Below, piece by piece: positions 7,847 through 16,456 of a stretch of 36,738 nucleotides of DNA. Each line of letters opens with the position of its first letter. Positions within the stretch are counted from its first letter, which is position 1. Origin of the DNA: Armatimonadota bacterium (GTDB taxonomy: Bacteria; Armatimonadota; Armatimonadia; Armatimonadales; Armatimonadaceae); assembly GCA_026392155.1 (NCBI GenBank), contig JAPLCP010000192.1, positions 1 to 36,738 on the forward strand, written 5' to 3'. The notes under the pieces are model-generated. The model did no database searches. It was given only the letters and a program-made list of their open reading frames with translations, and had not been told where the DNA came from. A program made the translations under genes and the position numbers.

Positions 7847-8974
7847 ATGAGCGAAGAACAACAGATTGCCGACTATTGCGAGAAGGGCCGTGCCCACTGG
7901 CCCGATGAGCCTGTGACGCCTCTTAAGAGCGCCAGTGTTCAGTGCCAGATGGAAGAGACGTTCTATGAGCACTACCTCCGCTACTTCCAGAATGCTGAAG
8001 AGAAGCGCCGCTGGAACGTGGATACCGACATTCCCTGGGCCGCCGCCGAAGGAAACGCCTCGGAGCTGGTTGTCTCTATTATTGAGTCGTTCTGCGCCGT
8101 GGAGTCGTTTCTCCCCGACTACACCAGTAAGATCATGGCCCTGATTCGCAAGTCCAAAGGCCGCGCACTCTTCCAAGCGAACTGGGGCTACGAAGAGAGC
8201 AAGCACTCACTCGCGCTGGAGCGATGGCTGATCGCCTCGGGCAAGCGCACCGAGGACGAGATGGAGGACTTCGAGCGCTCACTGCTGGGGGCGGAGTGGA
8301 AGCTCCCGTTTGAGACGCCGCGCCAGATGATCTGCTACACCATGATCCAGGAGCTCGCCACGGGCCTCAACTACACCAACTTGCGTAAGCTCGTCCACGA
8401 AAACGGTGAGGGCGACCCGTGTTTAGACAAAGCCCTGCGCTGGCTCTCCTCCGACGAAAGCGCTCACTACAACTTCTTCCGCAAGGGGGTCAAGACCTAC
8501 ATGGCCCTCGACCCCGAAGGCACCATCGCCGATATTAAGTATGTCTTTGATAACTTCGCCATGCCCGCCCACGCCCTCATCCCGGAGTGGGAAAAACGCG
8601 GTGCGGAGATTGAGGCCTCAGGAATCTACGGTCCTAAGATGTATCTCGCCAAGATCCGCAAGCCCGTCCTAGAAGACCTCAATATCAGCCGCACCCAGCT
8701 CAAAGAAGCCGGGCTCCCCAGCCATGAAATAGACGAGGTTGCCGATCGAGCGGAGACGAAAGCCGAGCAAGCAAAGCAAGCACTCTATCCCCGCATTACT
8801 TCCTTGCCTGCTATTCCCGTGGCAGCATCCCGTGTGCAGAAAAATCATGTCGTAAGGCTGTTTTTCGGTTCCCCAATCTCGGGAAATCCAGCGTTCTATA
8901 TAAAGTGGAACATAAAAAACAGTAGGAAGCGGCAAGTGAACTTTATTGTACCACTTATCTTCAAACGCAATTAG
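7847..8974 (+). CDS. Acyl-ACP desaturase (ferritin-like di-iron), C-terminus replaced by read-through
   Basis: The product should introduce a double bond into an acyl chain carried on ACP, using a di-iron centre held by a helical bundle. The metal-ligand motifs are visible: a glutamate in the IESFCAVESF helix, WGYEESKHSLALERW (ExxH) in the middle, and SSDESAHYNFF (second ExxH) further on. The start at 7847 begins a family-like sequence; a TACGAT at 7824-7829 lies 17 nt upstream. The product is 375 residues. Up to about ALYPR (near 8795) it reads like the family, but the last 55-60 residues are the antisense of the convergent methyltransferase gene and look like random translation. The two genes overlap by 306 bp at their 3' ends, suggesting an insertion or deletion removed the original stop. 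Confidence 0.85.
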   Translation: MSEEQQIADYCEKGRAHWPDEPVTPLKSASVQCQMEETFYEHYLRYFQNAEEKRRWNVDTDIPWAAAEGNASELVVSIIESFCAVESFLPDYTSKIMALIRKSKGRALFQANWGYEESKHSLALERWLIASGKRTEDEMEDFERSLLGAEWKLPFETPRQMICYTMIQELATGLNYTNLRKLVHENGEGDPCLDKALRWLSSDESAHYNFFRKGVKTYMALDPEGTIADIKYVFDNFAMPAHALIPEWEKRGAEIEASGIYGPKMYLAKIRKPVLEDLNISRTQLKEAGLPSHEIDEVADRAETKAEQAKQALYPRITSLPAIPVAASRVQKNHVVRLFFGSPISGNPAFYIKWNIKNSRKRQVNFIVPLIFKRN

Positions 8975-9547
8975 TTTCTTACTGAGCCCAAACATACAAT
9001 AACGGCATTTTTCTACTTGAAAACCGGCCTCGTTCAACAGTGATGTCAGCTCTTCGCGAGTATATCCTTCACGAACATGGTTAGGATCGTCAATAGGGGC
9101 AGGAGGATGAGGCACACTGATCACCATGCGCCCCCCTGGCTTACACACGCGGTAGAGTTCTGAGAGAACTTTGCGATCATCCTGGATATGCTCCAGAACC
9201 TCACAGTGCAGAATTAAGTCAAAAGAACTATCTTCCAGAGGGACATCGGTTGCGGATCCCTGGTAGAGATCAAGATGCTTATGGTGGGCCAGGCGGGTGC
9301 GAAGTTTCGCAATGGACTGCTCGGAGTAGTCCAAGGCAGAAACATGTTTCGCCTTAGGCAAGACAATTACTGTGTACATGCCTGTCCCACACCCTTCATC
9401 AAAAACACGCTCAAAGGGTTTCGACATAATGAACTCTTTAATTATAGGGCGCTGGACAATCGGGCGGACATTATCCCCTAACGCAACGAAAAGACGTACA
9501 GCTTTACGCACGAGCGTGATATTTGAAAGAGCAGAACGTAGAGACAT
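8669..9547 (-). CDS. Class I SAM-dependent methyltransferase with an antisense-derived C-terminal tail
   Basis: A 292-residue protein. The SAM-binding motif is VFDEGCGTGMYT (residues about 48-60), followed by an acidic strand end in VSALDYSEQSI, the VPLEDSSFDLILHCEVLEH motif of UbiE/BioC-like methyltransferases, and the post-motif CKPGGRMVISVPHP. The substrate is not evident. The recognisable domain ends near YDMIFLHTG (around 8845); the last 55-60 residues are encoded opposite well-conserved desaturase sequence and are probably not family sequence. The gene has visibly lower GC and more A/T-rich codons than its neighbours, which supports transfer or insertion beside the desaturase. It is divergent from the E1 gene, with a 65-bp shared promoter region. 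Confidence 0.8.
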   Translation of the reverse strand: MSLRSALSNITLVRKAVRLFVALGDNVRPIVQRPIIKEFIMSKPFERVFDEGCGTGMYTVIVLPKAKHVSALDYSEQSIAKLRTRLAHHKHLDLYQGSATDVPLEDSSFDLILHCEVLEHIQDDRKVLSELYRVCKPGGRMVISVPHPPAPIDDPNHVREGYTREELTSLLNEAGFQVEKCRYCMFGLSKKLIAFEDKWYNKVHLPLPTVFYVPLYIERWISRDWGTEKQPYDMIFLHTGCCHGNSRQGSNAGIECLLCLLGFRLRSIGNLVYFMAGEPGFFELGAADIEVF

Positions 9548-9572
9548 ATATTTACCAGAGCGTTATATCGTA

Positions 9573-9587
9573 CCCAAAAGATTTGGG
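9573..9587. promoter_or_regulatory. Inverted repeat CCCAAA-AGA-TTTGGG in divergent promoter region
   Basis: A perfect 6-bp inverted repeat with a 3-nt centre lies where the -35 region of the E1 promoter (TACAAT at 9598-9603) would be, between the divergent methyltransferase and E1 genes. It may be a repressor site; no regulator is identified. Confidence 0.3.
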
Positions 9588-9597
9588 CAAAATAGGC

Positions 9598-9603
9598 TAC
9601 AAT
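9598..9603 (+). promoter_or_regulatory. -10-like TACAAT for the E1 gene
   Basis: GGCTACAAT ends 9 nt before the ATG at 9613, leaving at most a few nucleotides of leader. No clear Shine-Dalgarno sequence is present. Confidence 0.4.
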
Positions 9604-9612
9604 AGAGGCGCT

Positions 9613-12080
<2,468 letters not shown>

Positions 12081-12082
12081 AG

Positions 12083-12388
12083 ATGAAGTGGCTGGGGACC
12101 CTCAAAACGCTGCTCGCCCCGGTGGACACACGGGGTGAGCAGGAGGAGCTTCGTGCAACTCTACAAGAGACACTGCGTCGCGCAAAAGATAGCCCCAAAC
12201 GCTTCGATGATCTGTTGCTGATCGTCTTAAAAGAGCGCACTCCGGAAACCGCCTGGGATCGGCACGGCGCTATTGTCCGGCTCCTCACAGAGCATATGCC
12301 AATGAATAAAGCCAGCGGAGAGATGTGGACAGATGCAGCAGAGAAACTTCTTATCGCACTTCCCAAGCTCTACGGACGCCCCGTATAA
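12083..12388 (+). CDS. Small protein of unknown function, coupled to E1
   Basis: The 101-residue product is not recognised. It is helical in character, charged, and has no signal peptide or membrane segment. Its ATG lies 2 nt after the E1 stop, so it is almost certainly co-transcribed and probably translated by ribosomes that have just ended E1. The codon use resembles E1. It ends 8 bp before the convergent HNH gene. It could be a small helper or stabiliser of the dehydrogenase, but nothing in the sequence shows that. Confidence 0.65.
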   Translation: MKWLGTLKTLLAPVDTRGEQEELRATLQETLRRAKDSPKRFDDLLLIVLKERTPETAWDRHGAIVRLLTEHMPMNKASGEMWTDAAEKLLIALPKLYGRPV

Positions 12389-12395
12389 GGCTGAA

Positions 12396-12797
12396 TCAAG
12401 GAAATAACCCCATCTGTAGCCAAAGCTGACGAGCGCGACACTGGAAATCAGAGTTGAAGCGAAGCCGCTGAACGGTCACTCTGCCTACGGCTGTTTTGCC
12501 TTGAAGCATCCCAATAGAATTATCCCACTCAAAGTGCTCACTCCAAGTATTCTGGCGTGGATGAAAAAGCGAAACTATCTGCTGAGATTCCTCATCCCAG
12601 ACAGTTGTTACGTTACCTTTGTAGAGATTACAAGACTCACAAGCCAGAGCCAAATTCTCCAAAACATCAAGACCACCAAGACTCTGAGGGCAGATATGCT
12701 CCACATCAAAGGCAAAATTAAAGACACGCTCCGGGGCATGTCAGTACTCACAGCGATAACCTGCTCGCAGTGCAACGCGGAGATAGAACTTATTCAC
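12396..12797 (-). pseudogene. HNH endonuclease gene with an in-frame TGA at a conserved Cys codon
   Basis: Read through one TGA, the frame gives a 133-residue HNH nuclease of a common small family. It starts with GTG at 12797 (overlapping the upstream TGA as GTGA). The first residues read NKFYLRVALRAGYRCEY, then TGA at 12741-12743 (codon 19), then HAPERVFNFAFDVEHICPQSLGG and ENLALACESCNLYKG. In the family the first zinc pair is CxxC (CEYC) and the second is the CESC here, so the TGA sits exactly on the second Cys of the first pair. The HNH residues themselves (EH, N, and the later H) are intact, and the rest ends normally at LWLQMGLFP. TGA is used as a normal stop elsewhere in the window. Most likely a recent nonsense mutation (TGC or TGT to TGA); selenocysteine is possible but unsupported. 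Confidence 0.75.
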
Positions 12798-13096
12798 GCT
12801 TTAACACGCTGGAGTGACTGAGCACGAGCAACAGATGCCTCAAATGCACTTGCTACCAATGCTTCAAGCTCCAGAAGTTCGGCAGGCATTAATGTCTCTC
12901 GCCGAGCTTTTAGTTCCTGGAGACGTGTCTGTTGATCCATTGTAAAAAATGCGTCGCTACGGTTGAACGGCCAGATAGTAATAGGCACTGTTGGACCATC
13001 AGGACAGCTCAACATCAACGCTTCAAGCGCTTCAAAAGGAGTCTTTCCAAAGCCCTGCTGCTCGCCCACACAGGCACGAAACTGAGCATCTTCCAT
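12794..13096 (-). CDS. Small protein paired with the HNH nuclease
   Basis: The 100-residue product begins MEDAQFRACVGEQQGFGKTP, has a beta-rich first half and, after FFTMDQQTRLQELKARRETL, a helical second half. I recall similar small proteins with a conserved FFT-x-QQQ-RL-x-EL segment directly upstream of this HNH family in Armatimonadota and Cyanobacteria, so this appears to be a conserved gene pair; this is from memory and unverified. The ATG at 13096 is chosen over an upstream in-frame ATG because a TAAAAT ends 7 nt before it. Its stop codon overlaps the GTG start of the HNH gene. Its role (inhibitor, partner or unrelated) is unknown. Confidence 0.7.
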   Translation of the reverse strand: MEDAQFRACVGEQQGFGKTPFEALEALMLSCPDGPTVPITIWPFNRSDAFFTMDQQTRLQELKARRETLMPAELLELEALVASAFEASVARAQSLQRVKA

Positions 13097-13103
13097 GATG
13101 CAT

Positions 13104-13109
13104 ATTTTA
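13104..13109 (-). promoter_or_regulatory. -10-like TAAAAT for the small protein/HNH pair
   Basis: On the minus strand GGTAAAAT ends 7 nt before the ATG at 13096. It decides that start over the ATG at 13126, which would precede the promoter. Confidence 0.45.
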
Positions 13110-13131
13110 CCACTCCACAAATACAAACAAC

Positions 13132-13167
13132 GAGAGCCACCGGGAACCTAAGTTCCTGGTGGCTCTC
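13132..13167. terminator. Strong 16-bp stem-loop, probable terminator
   Basis: Arms at 13132-13147 and 13152-13167 pair over 16 bp (one G-T wobble) around the loop CTAA. On the minus strand it is followed by a T-rich stretch (TTGTTTGTATTTG) and would end the histidine-kinase transcript just before the small-protein promoter. On the plus strand a T6 run follows only after a further 9 nt. Confidence 0.55.
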
Positions 13168-13217
13168 TATCCGGAGTTTTTTGCTCCCGACCTACTCGAC
13201 TAAAGCAGGCTAGTTGC

Positions 13218-13267
13218 GTCCGACCCCGGAGGCGGACATGAACAAATCGTTCAAAGTTAGCGCCTCC
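13218..13267 (+). other. Two mutually exclusive short stems over a Shine-Dalgarno sequence
   Basis: GTCCG (13218-13222) can pair with CGGAC (13233-13237), leaving GGAGG in a loop; alternatively GGAGGCG (13228-13234) can pair with CGCCTCC (13261-13267), hiding it. A small inner stem GAAC/GTTC (13240-13252) fits inside the second. The GGAGG is 5 nt from an ATG at 13238. The arrangement resembles a translational switch but could be chance; it could equally be structure on the minus strand. Confidence 0.3.
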
Positions 13268-13303
13268 TTTCATCTGAGATGCTTCTTTATCGCGAGGCGT
13301 TAG
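13238..13303 (+). CDS. Possible 21-residue small ORF with good Shine-Dalgarno site
   Basis: ATG at 13238 follows GGAGG with 5-nt spacing and opens a 21-residue basic peptide (starts MNKSFKVSASF) ending in TAG. It lies in the otherwise gene-free stretch between the small protein and the kinase. There is no family match and no promoter I can point to, so this is a candidate only. Confidence 0.2.
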   Translation: MNKSFKVSASFHLRCFFIARR

Positions 13304-13315
13304 AGGTTTGCTAAA

Positions 13316-15079
13316 CTACCCTGCAACACGGCTTGAAAGTGAGGCGTTGCTTCCGTCGTCCTCAGGTTGCTTGATCGGTAGGGTGAAGTAAGCAGTGGTT
13401 CCCTTACCCAGACCTTCCGACTCGGCCCACATGTCACCGTTGTGCACCTCGACAAAGTTCTTCACGAGAAACGCTCCGATTCCCGTTCCGTTGATGGAGC
13501 GGTTGTCGCGGTTGTCCGCGCGGGCGAACTTCTGGCCGAACTTCTGGAGGAACTCCGGGGTCATCCCTAGGCCCTTGTCGGAGATGGCGAACTGCACCGT
13601 GTTCTCGTCTTTCATAGTGACCTGCAGGTGCACCGGGCCACCATCCGGGGAGTACTTAAGCGAGTTACCTACTAGGTTGTGAAGGATCTGCTCGAACTTG
13701 TCACCGTCTGCCTCGATAATCTCAGGGACATCAGAGGCAATGTCGAAGTTCAGGGTGTGGTTGTCCTTCTTGTAGGTCGAGCCATTGTCAATCATGATCG
13801 CTTTTTTGACGAGCTCATGAAGCTCGATATTCTCAAAGTTGGGTAGCATCGAAGCACCCGCCTCGATACGGCTGACATTGAGCAGGTCATCAATCAGGCG
13901 CTTCAGGCGATCACACTCTTTATCTACGATGCCATAAAACTCAAGACGATCCTCGTGGGCGAACATCGTGCCGTCTTCGTCCATGAGAAGGGTGGAGATA
14001 AAGCCCTTGATCGAGGTCATTGGGGTGCGCAGCTCGTGGGAGACGGTGGAGACGAAGGCGGTCTTGAGCTTATCAATGTTCTTCAGTTCCGTGATATCGC
14101 TAAAGATTGCGGCGGTTCCGACCATGTCCCCGTTCTCGTTGCGCACGACGGTGGACTGAATCTGGAAGGTACGGGAGGCATCCTCCGCATCCGTGATGGT
14201 GACTTCTTCCTGAATATCGGTCTCATCGGCGAGAGCCTTCACCAGTACCGAGCGGACGATATCATCTTTAACGAGCTGATCGTAGGTGCGCACACCTAGG
14301 CTCTCAGTGGGAGCCAAGCCAAAGATGCGCCGCGCCGATGAGTTCATCTGCAAAACGCGCCCGTTACGGCCGATCATCACCAGCCCTGCGGTCAGGGCAT
14401 CGGTCATCTCGTGGAGCTGCTCTTTTTCCTCAACAACCTTACGGAACGTTGAGGCAGTGTTGATCACCGCAGCGGCGTTGCGCGACATACGATCCAGAAG
14501 TTGGACGTCTTCGTCAATAAAGACCCCCCCAAACTTCTTATTGAATACCCAGATCACCCCGATGACCTTGCGATCCACGACGGCATTGGTCTCTTCATCG
14601 CGCTTCTCCACGATCAGTGGCACAGAGATCCCGTTGCGAACCCCGATTTTTGCAAAGGCCTTGGAGTCCTCACGAATATCCGTCTCCGTATCATAGAGGA
14701 TCACAGATTTACTGGAGGAGTAGCAGACTCCTGAGGCCCCTTCGCCTTCCCCAAGACGAAAATCGTCCAGCTGCCCGTCTTCAAAACCGAGAGCAGGCTT
14801 ACCTGCATAGAGCTCCCGAGTCTCCGGATCGTGGATCATGAAGAGACACTTGCCTCCTTGCACGATCATTGCAATTCGGATCATCAGGCGCTTGAGGGTC
14901 TCTTCCAGCTCCGAAAGCTCCGCCGTGGGCTGGGCATTCTCGGTGGCAGTCTGAACCTTCTGGTTAAGCTCACGCACATTGCGTTCGAGCTGAACGACGG
15001 CCTGATTTTTCTGATTGAGCTCCGACTCCAAGTTGGCGATCTGAGCTTTGAGGGACTCGACGCTGTCGTCCAGGTTCAT
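13316..15079 (-). CDS. Cytosolic sensor histidine kinase: coiled coil, GAF, PAS, HisKA, HATPase
   Basis: The 587-residue product has no membrane segment, so it senses an internal signal. An N-terminal coiled coil (about 4-65, SLKAQIANLESELNQK) is followed by a GAF domain (about 70-225), a PAS domain (about 232-345, GLVMIGRNGRVLQMNSSARRIFG), a HisKA dimerisation domain with the phosphoacceptor in STVSHELRTPMTS (H348), and an ATPase domain with NLVGNSLKYSPDG, DKGLGM and GTGIGAF motifs. The ATG at 15079 is preferred because AAAGGA lies 11 nt upstream and the earlier in-frame sequence crosses the promoter hairpin. No response regulator is adjacent. It follows pilC on the same strand but has its own strong promoter at 15152-15181; a link to pilus control is an inference from position. 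Confidence 0.92.
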   Translation of the reverse strand: MNLDDSVESLKAQIANLESELNQKNQAVVQLERNVRELNQKVQTATENAQPTAELSELEETLKRLMIRIAMIVQGGKCLFMIHDPETRELYAGKPALGFEDGQLDDFRLGEGEGASGVCYSSSKSVILYDTETDIREDSKAFAKIGVRNGISVPLIVEKRDEETNAVVDRKVIGVIWVFNKKFGGVFIDEDVQLLDRMSRNAAAVINTASTFRKVVEEKEQLHEMTDALTAGLVMIGRNGRVLQMNSSARRIFGLAPTESLGVRTYDQLVKDDIVRSVLVKALADETDIQEEVTITDAEDASRTFQIQSTVVRNENGDMVGTAAIFSDITELKNIDKLKTAFVSTVSHELRTPMTSIKGFISTLLMDEDGTMFAHEDRLEFYGIVDKECDRLKRLIDDLLNVSRIEAGASMLPNFENIELHELVKKAIMIDNGSTYKKDNHTLNFDIASDVPEIIEADGDKFEQILHNLVGNSLKYSPDGGPVHLQVTMKDENTVQFAISDKGLGMTPEFLQKFGQKFARADNRDNRSINGTGIGAFLVKNFVEVHNGDMWAESEGLGKGTTAYFTLPIKQPEDDGSNASLSSRVAG

Positions 15080-15120
15080 CGAGGGCAGGGTCCTTTCATA
15101 CAATACAACAGAATATAGCA

Positions 15121-15144
15121 CGGCGCGGCAGAGCTGCCGCGCCG
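15121..15144 (-). other. GC-rich stem-loop at the predicted 5' end of the kinase mRNA
   Basis: Arms CGGCGCGGCAG (15121-15131) and its complement (15134-15144) form an 11-bp perfect stem with essentially no loop. It begins about where transcription from the promoter at 15152-15157 would start. It may protect the mRNA 5' end or be the terminator of the pilT-pilC transcript; no good T-run follows it. Confidence 0.5.
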
Positions 15145-15151
15145 GGACTAT

Positions 15152-15181
15152 AGTATACAACAACCTCCCCCATGCAGTCAA
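15152..15181 (-). promoter_or_regulatory. Sigma-70-type promoter for the histidine kinase
   Basis: On the minus strand TTGACT (15181-15176), an 18-nt spacer and TATACT (15157-15152). This is the best full -35/-10 pair I see in the window. The predicted 5' leader is about 65 nt and starts with a GC-rich stem-loop. Confidence 0.6.
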
Positions 15182-15226
15182 CGCACCAGGGAGGCTGAGT
15201 GAAGAAAACGACAGATTAAACTTTGA

Positions 15227-16441
15227 TTAGTGGATCTGGTTGATAATCGAGAACATCGGCCCCATGATAGAGATCACGATAAAGCCCACGATCACCCCAA
15301 GGAAAATAATCAAGATTGGCTCGATCAAGCTCGTTAGTGCCTTGACCGTGGCATCCACTTCCTGCTCGTAGAACTCGGCGACTTTGACCAGCATCTCCGA
15401 CATACGCCCTGTCTCTTCACCGATATCAATCATGTGAGTGACCATGGGCGGAAAGAGCCCAGACTTGACCAGCGGGGGCGAGAGGCGACTTCCTTCGCGC
15501 AACGCAGTCTTGGTCTCCTGGATCGCCTTGGTCAGAACCTCGTTACCCGCCGTCTCCGCCACGATCTCAATGGAACGCATCATGGGAACGCCAGAGCTCA
15601 ACAGAGTACCAAAAGTACGACAGAAGCGAGCCACTGAGAGCTTGAGGACGAGCTCTCCCATGATCGGAACCTTGAGCTTGAAGTAGTCTAACTTGTAGCG
15701 GCCCTCAGACGTTTTTGCATACTGCTTCAGGCCAATAAAAGCAAACAGAGGCGCAAAAACAAAGACATACCAGTTGTGCACCATGAAGTCCGAGATGCCA
15801 AAAAGGGCCTCGGTCATCGGGGGCATCTTCGCTTGCATGTCAGAGAACATCTGCTTAAACGTAGGCAAGATGAACATAAACATCGCAAACAAGATGATCA
15901 TCGCAAACACCAAGACGATCACCGGATAGGTCAGGGCAGACTTAACTTTCTGGCGGATCTCCTGCTCTTTCTCCAGAAACTGTGAGAGACGATCCAGAAT
16001 GGTATCAAGAATACCTCCGAGCTCGGCGGCGCGGATCATGTTGACATAGAGCTTCGAGAAACAGTTCGGGTGCTTGGCCAGTGACTCCCCAAGCGAGACA
16101 CCTGTCTGGACATCGCGCTTAATCACTCCTAGCGCCGCCTTGAGTGGTAGGTCTTTGGTCTGCTGCTCCAAAACATCCAGGCACTTGAGAACCGCAAGGC
16201 CCGCGTCTATCATGGTCGCAAACTGGCGTGAGAACACCACAAGCGACTGGAGCTTGGGTATCCCAACAGATTTCTTCGTCCCGATAGACATCAGCGCACT
16301 GGTCTTGTGCTCACTGATTCCCAAGACATGCAGGCGCTGCTCGTGCAGACGGCTCAGGACGGCTCCCTCAGACTCTGCTTCCATCCGACCTTTAACATTG
16401 TTGCCGGAGGTATCTATGACATCGTATACAAAAGTAGGCAT
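15227..16441 (-). CDS. pilC: Type IV pilus inner-membrane platform protein PilC
   Basis: The 404-residue length and sequence fit PilC/GspF, the inner-membrane platform that couples the pilus motor ATPases to pilin assembly and retraction. It opens with PTFVYDVIDTSGNNVKGRMEAES, typical of PilC. Two T2SSF repeats are seen (about 70-195 and 270-395), each followed by hydrophobic segments, the clearest being YPVIVLVFAMIILFAMFMFI; the C-terminus LIEPILIIFLGVIVGFIVIS is the last membrane segment. GEETGRMSEML and AAELGGILDTIL are typical of the repeats. It lies 6 nt after pilT on the same strand, and its start codon is next to a small hairpin that covers the pilT stop. No pilB or pilin genes are in the window. 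Confidence 0.95.
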   Translation of the reverse strand: MPTFVYDVIDTSGNNVKGRMEAESEGAVLSRLHEQRLHVLGISEHKTSALMSIGTKKSVGIPKLQSLVVFSRQFATMIDAGLAVLKCLDVLEQQTKDLPLKAALGVIKRDVQTGVSLGESLAKHPNCFSKLYVNMIRAAELGGILDTILDRLSQFLEKEQEIRQKVKSALTYPVIVLVFAMIILFAMFMFILPTFKQMFSDMQAKMPPMTEALFGISDFMVHNWYVFVFAPLFAFIGLKQYAKTSEGRYKLDYFKLKVPIMGELVLKLSVARFCRTFGTLLSSGVPMMRSIEIVAETAGNEVLTKAIQETKTALREGSRLSPPLVKSGLFPPMVTHMIDIGEETGRMSEMLVKVAEFYEQEVDATVKALTSLIEPILIIFLGVIVGFIVISIMGPMFSIINQIH

Positions 16442-16456
16442 GGAAGTTTAGCTTCC
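16442..16456 (-). promoter_or_regulatory. Hairpin at the pilT-pilC junction
   Basis: On the minus strand GGAAG and CTTCC form a 5-bp stem around CTAAA, spanning the pilT TAA stop and ending directly before the pilC ATG at 16441. Part of the purine-rich Shine-Dalgarno-like GGGAGG overlaps the stem, so ribosomes finishing pilT may be needed to open the pilC start. Confidence 0.35.

Noticed and set aside
12741-12743. Selenocysteine at the HNH TGA codon
   Set aside because: A 6-bp stem (ACATGC/GCGTGT) starts right after the TGA, but its loop is far too close to the codon for a bacterial SECIS element and lacks the expected GU. A nonsense mutation is simpler.
13168-13300. c-di-GMP-I riboswitch on the minus strand
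   Set aside because: GACGCAA occurs, but the GAAA tetraloop, receptor and paired P1/P3 elements of that class could not be fitted.
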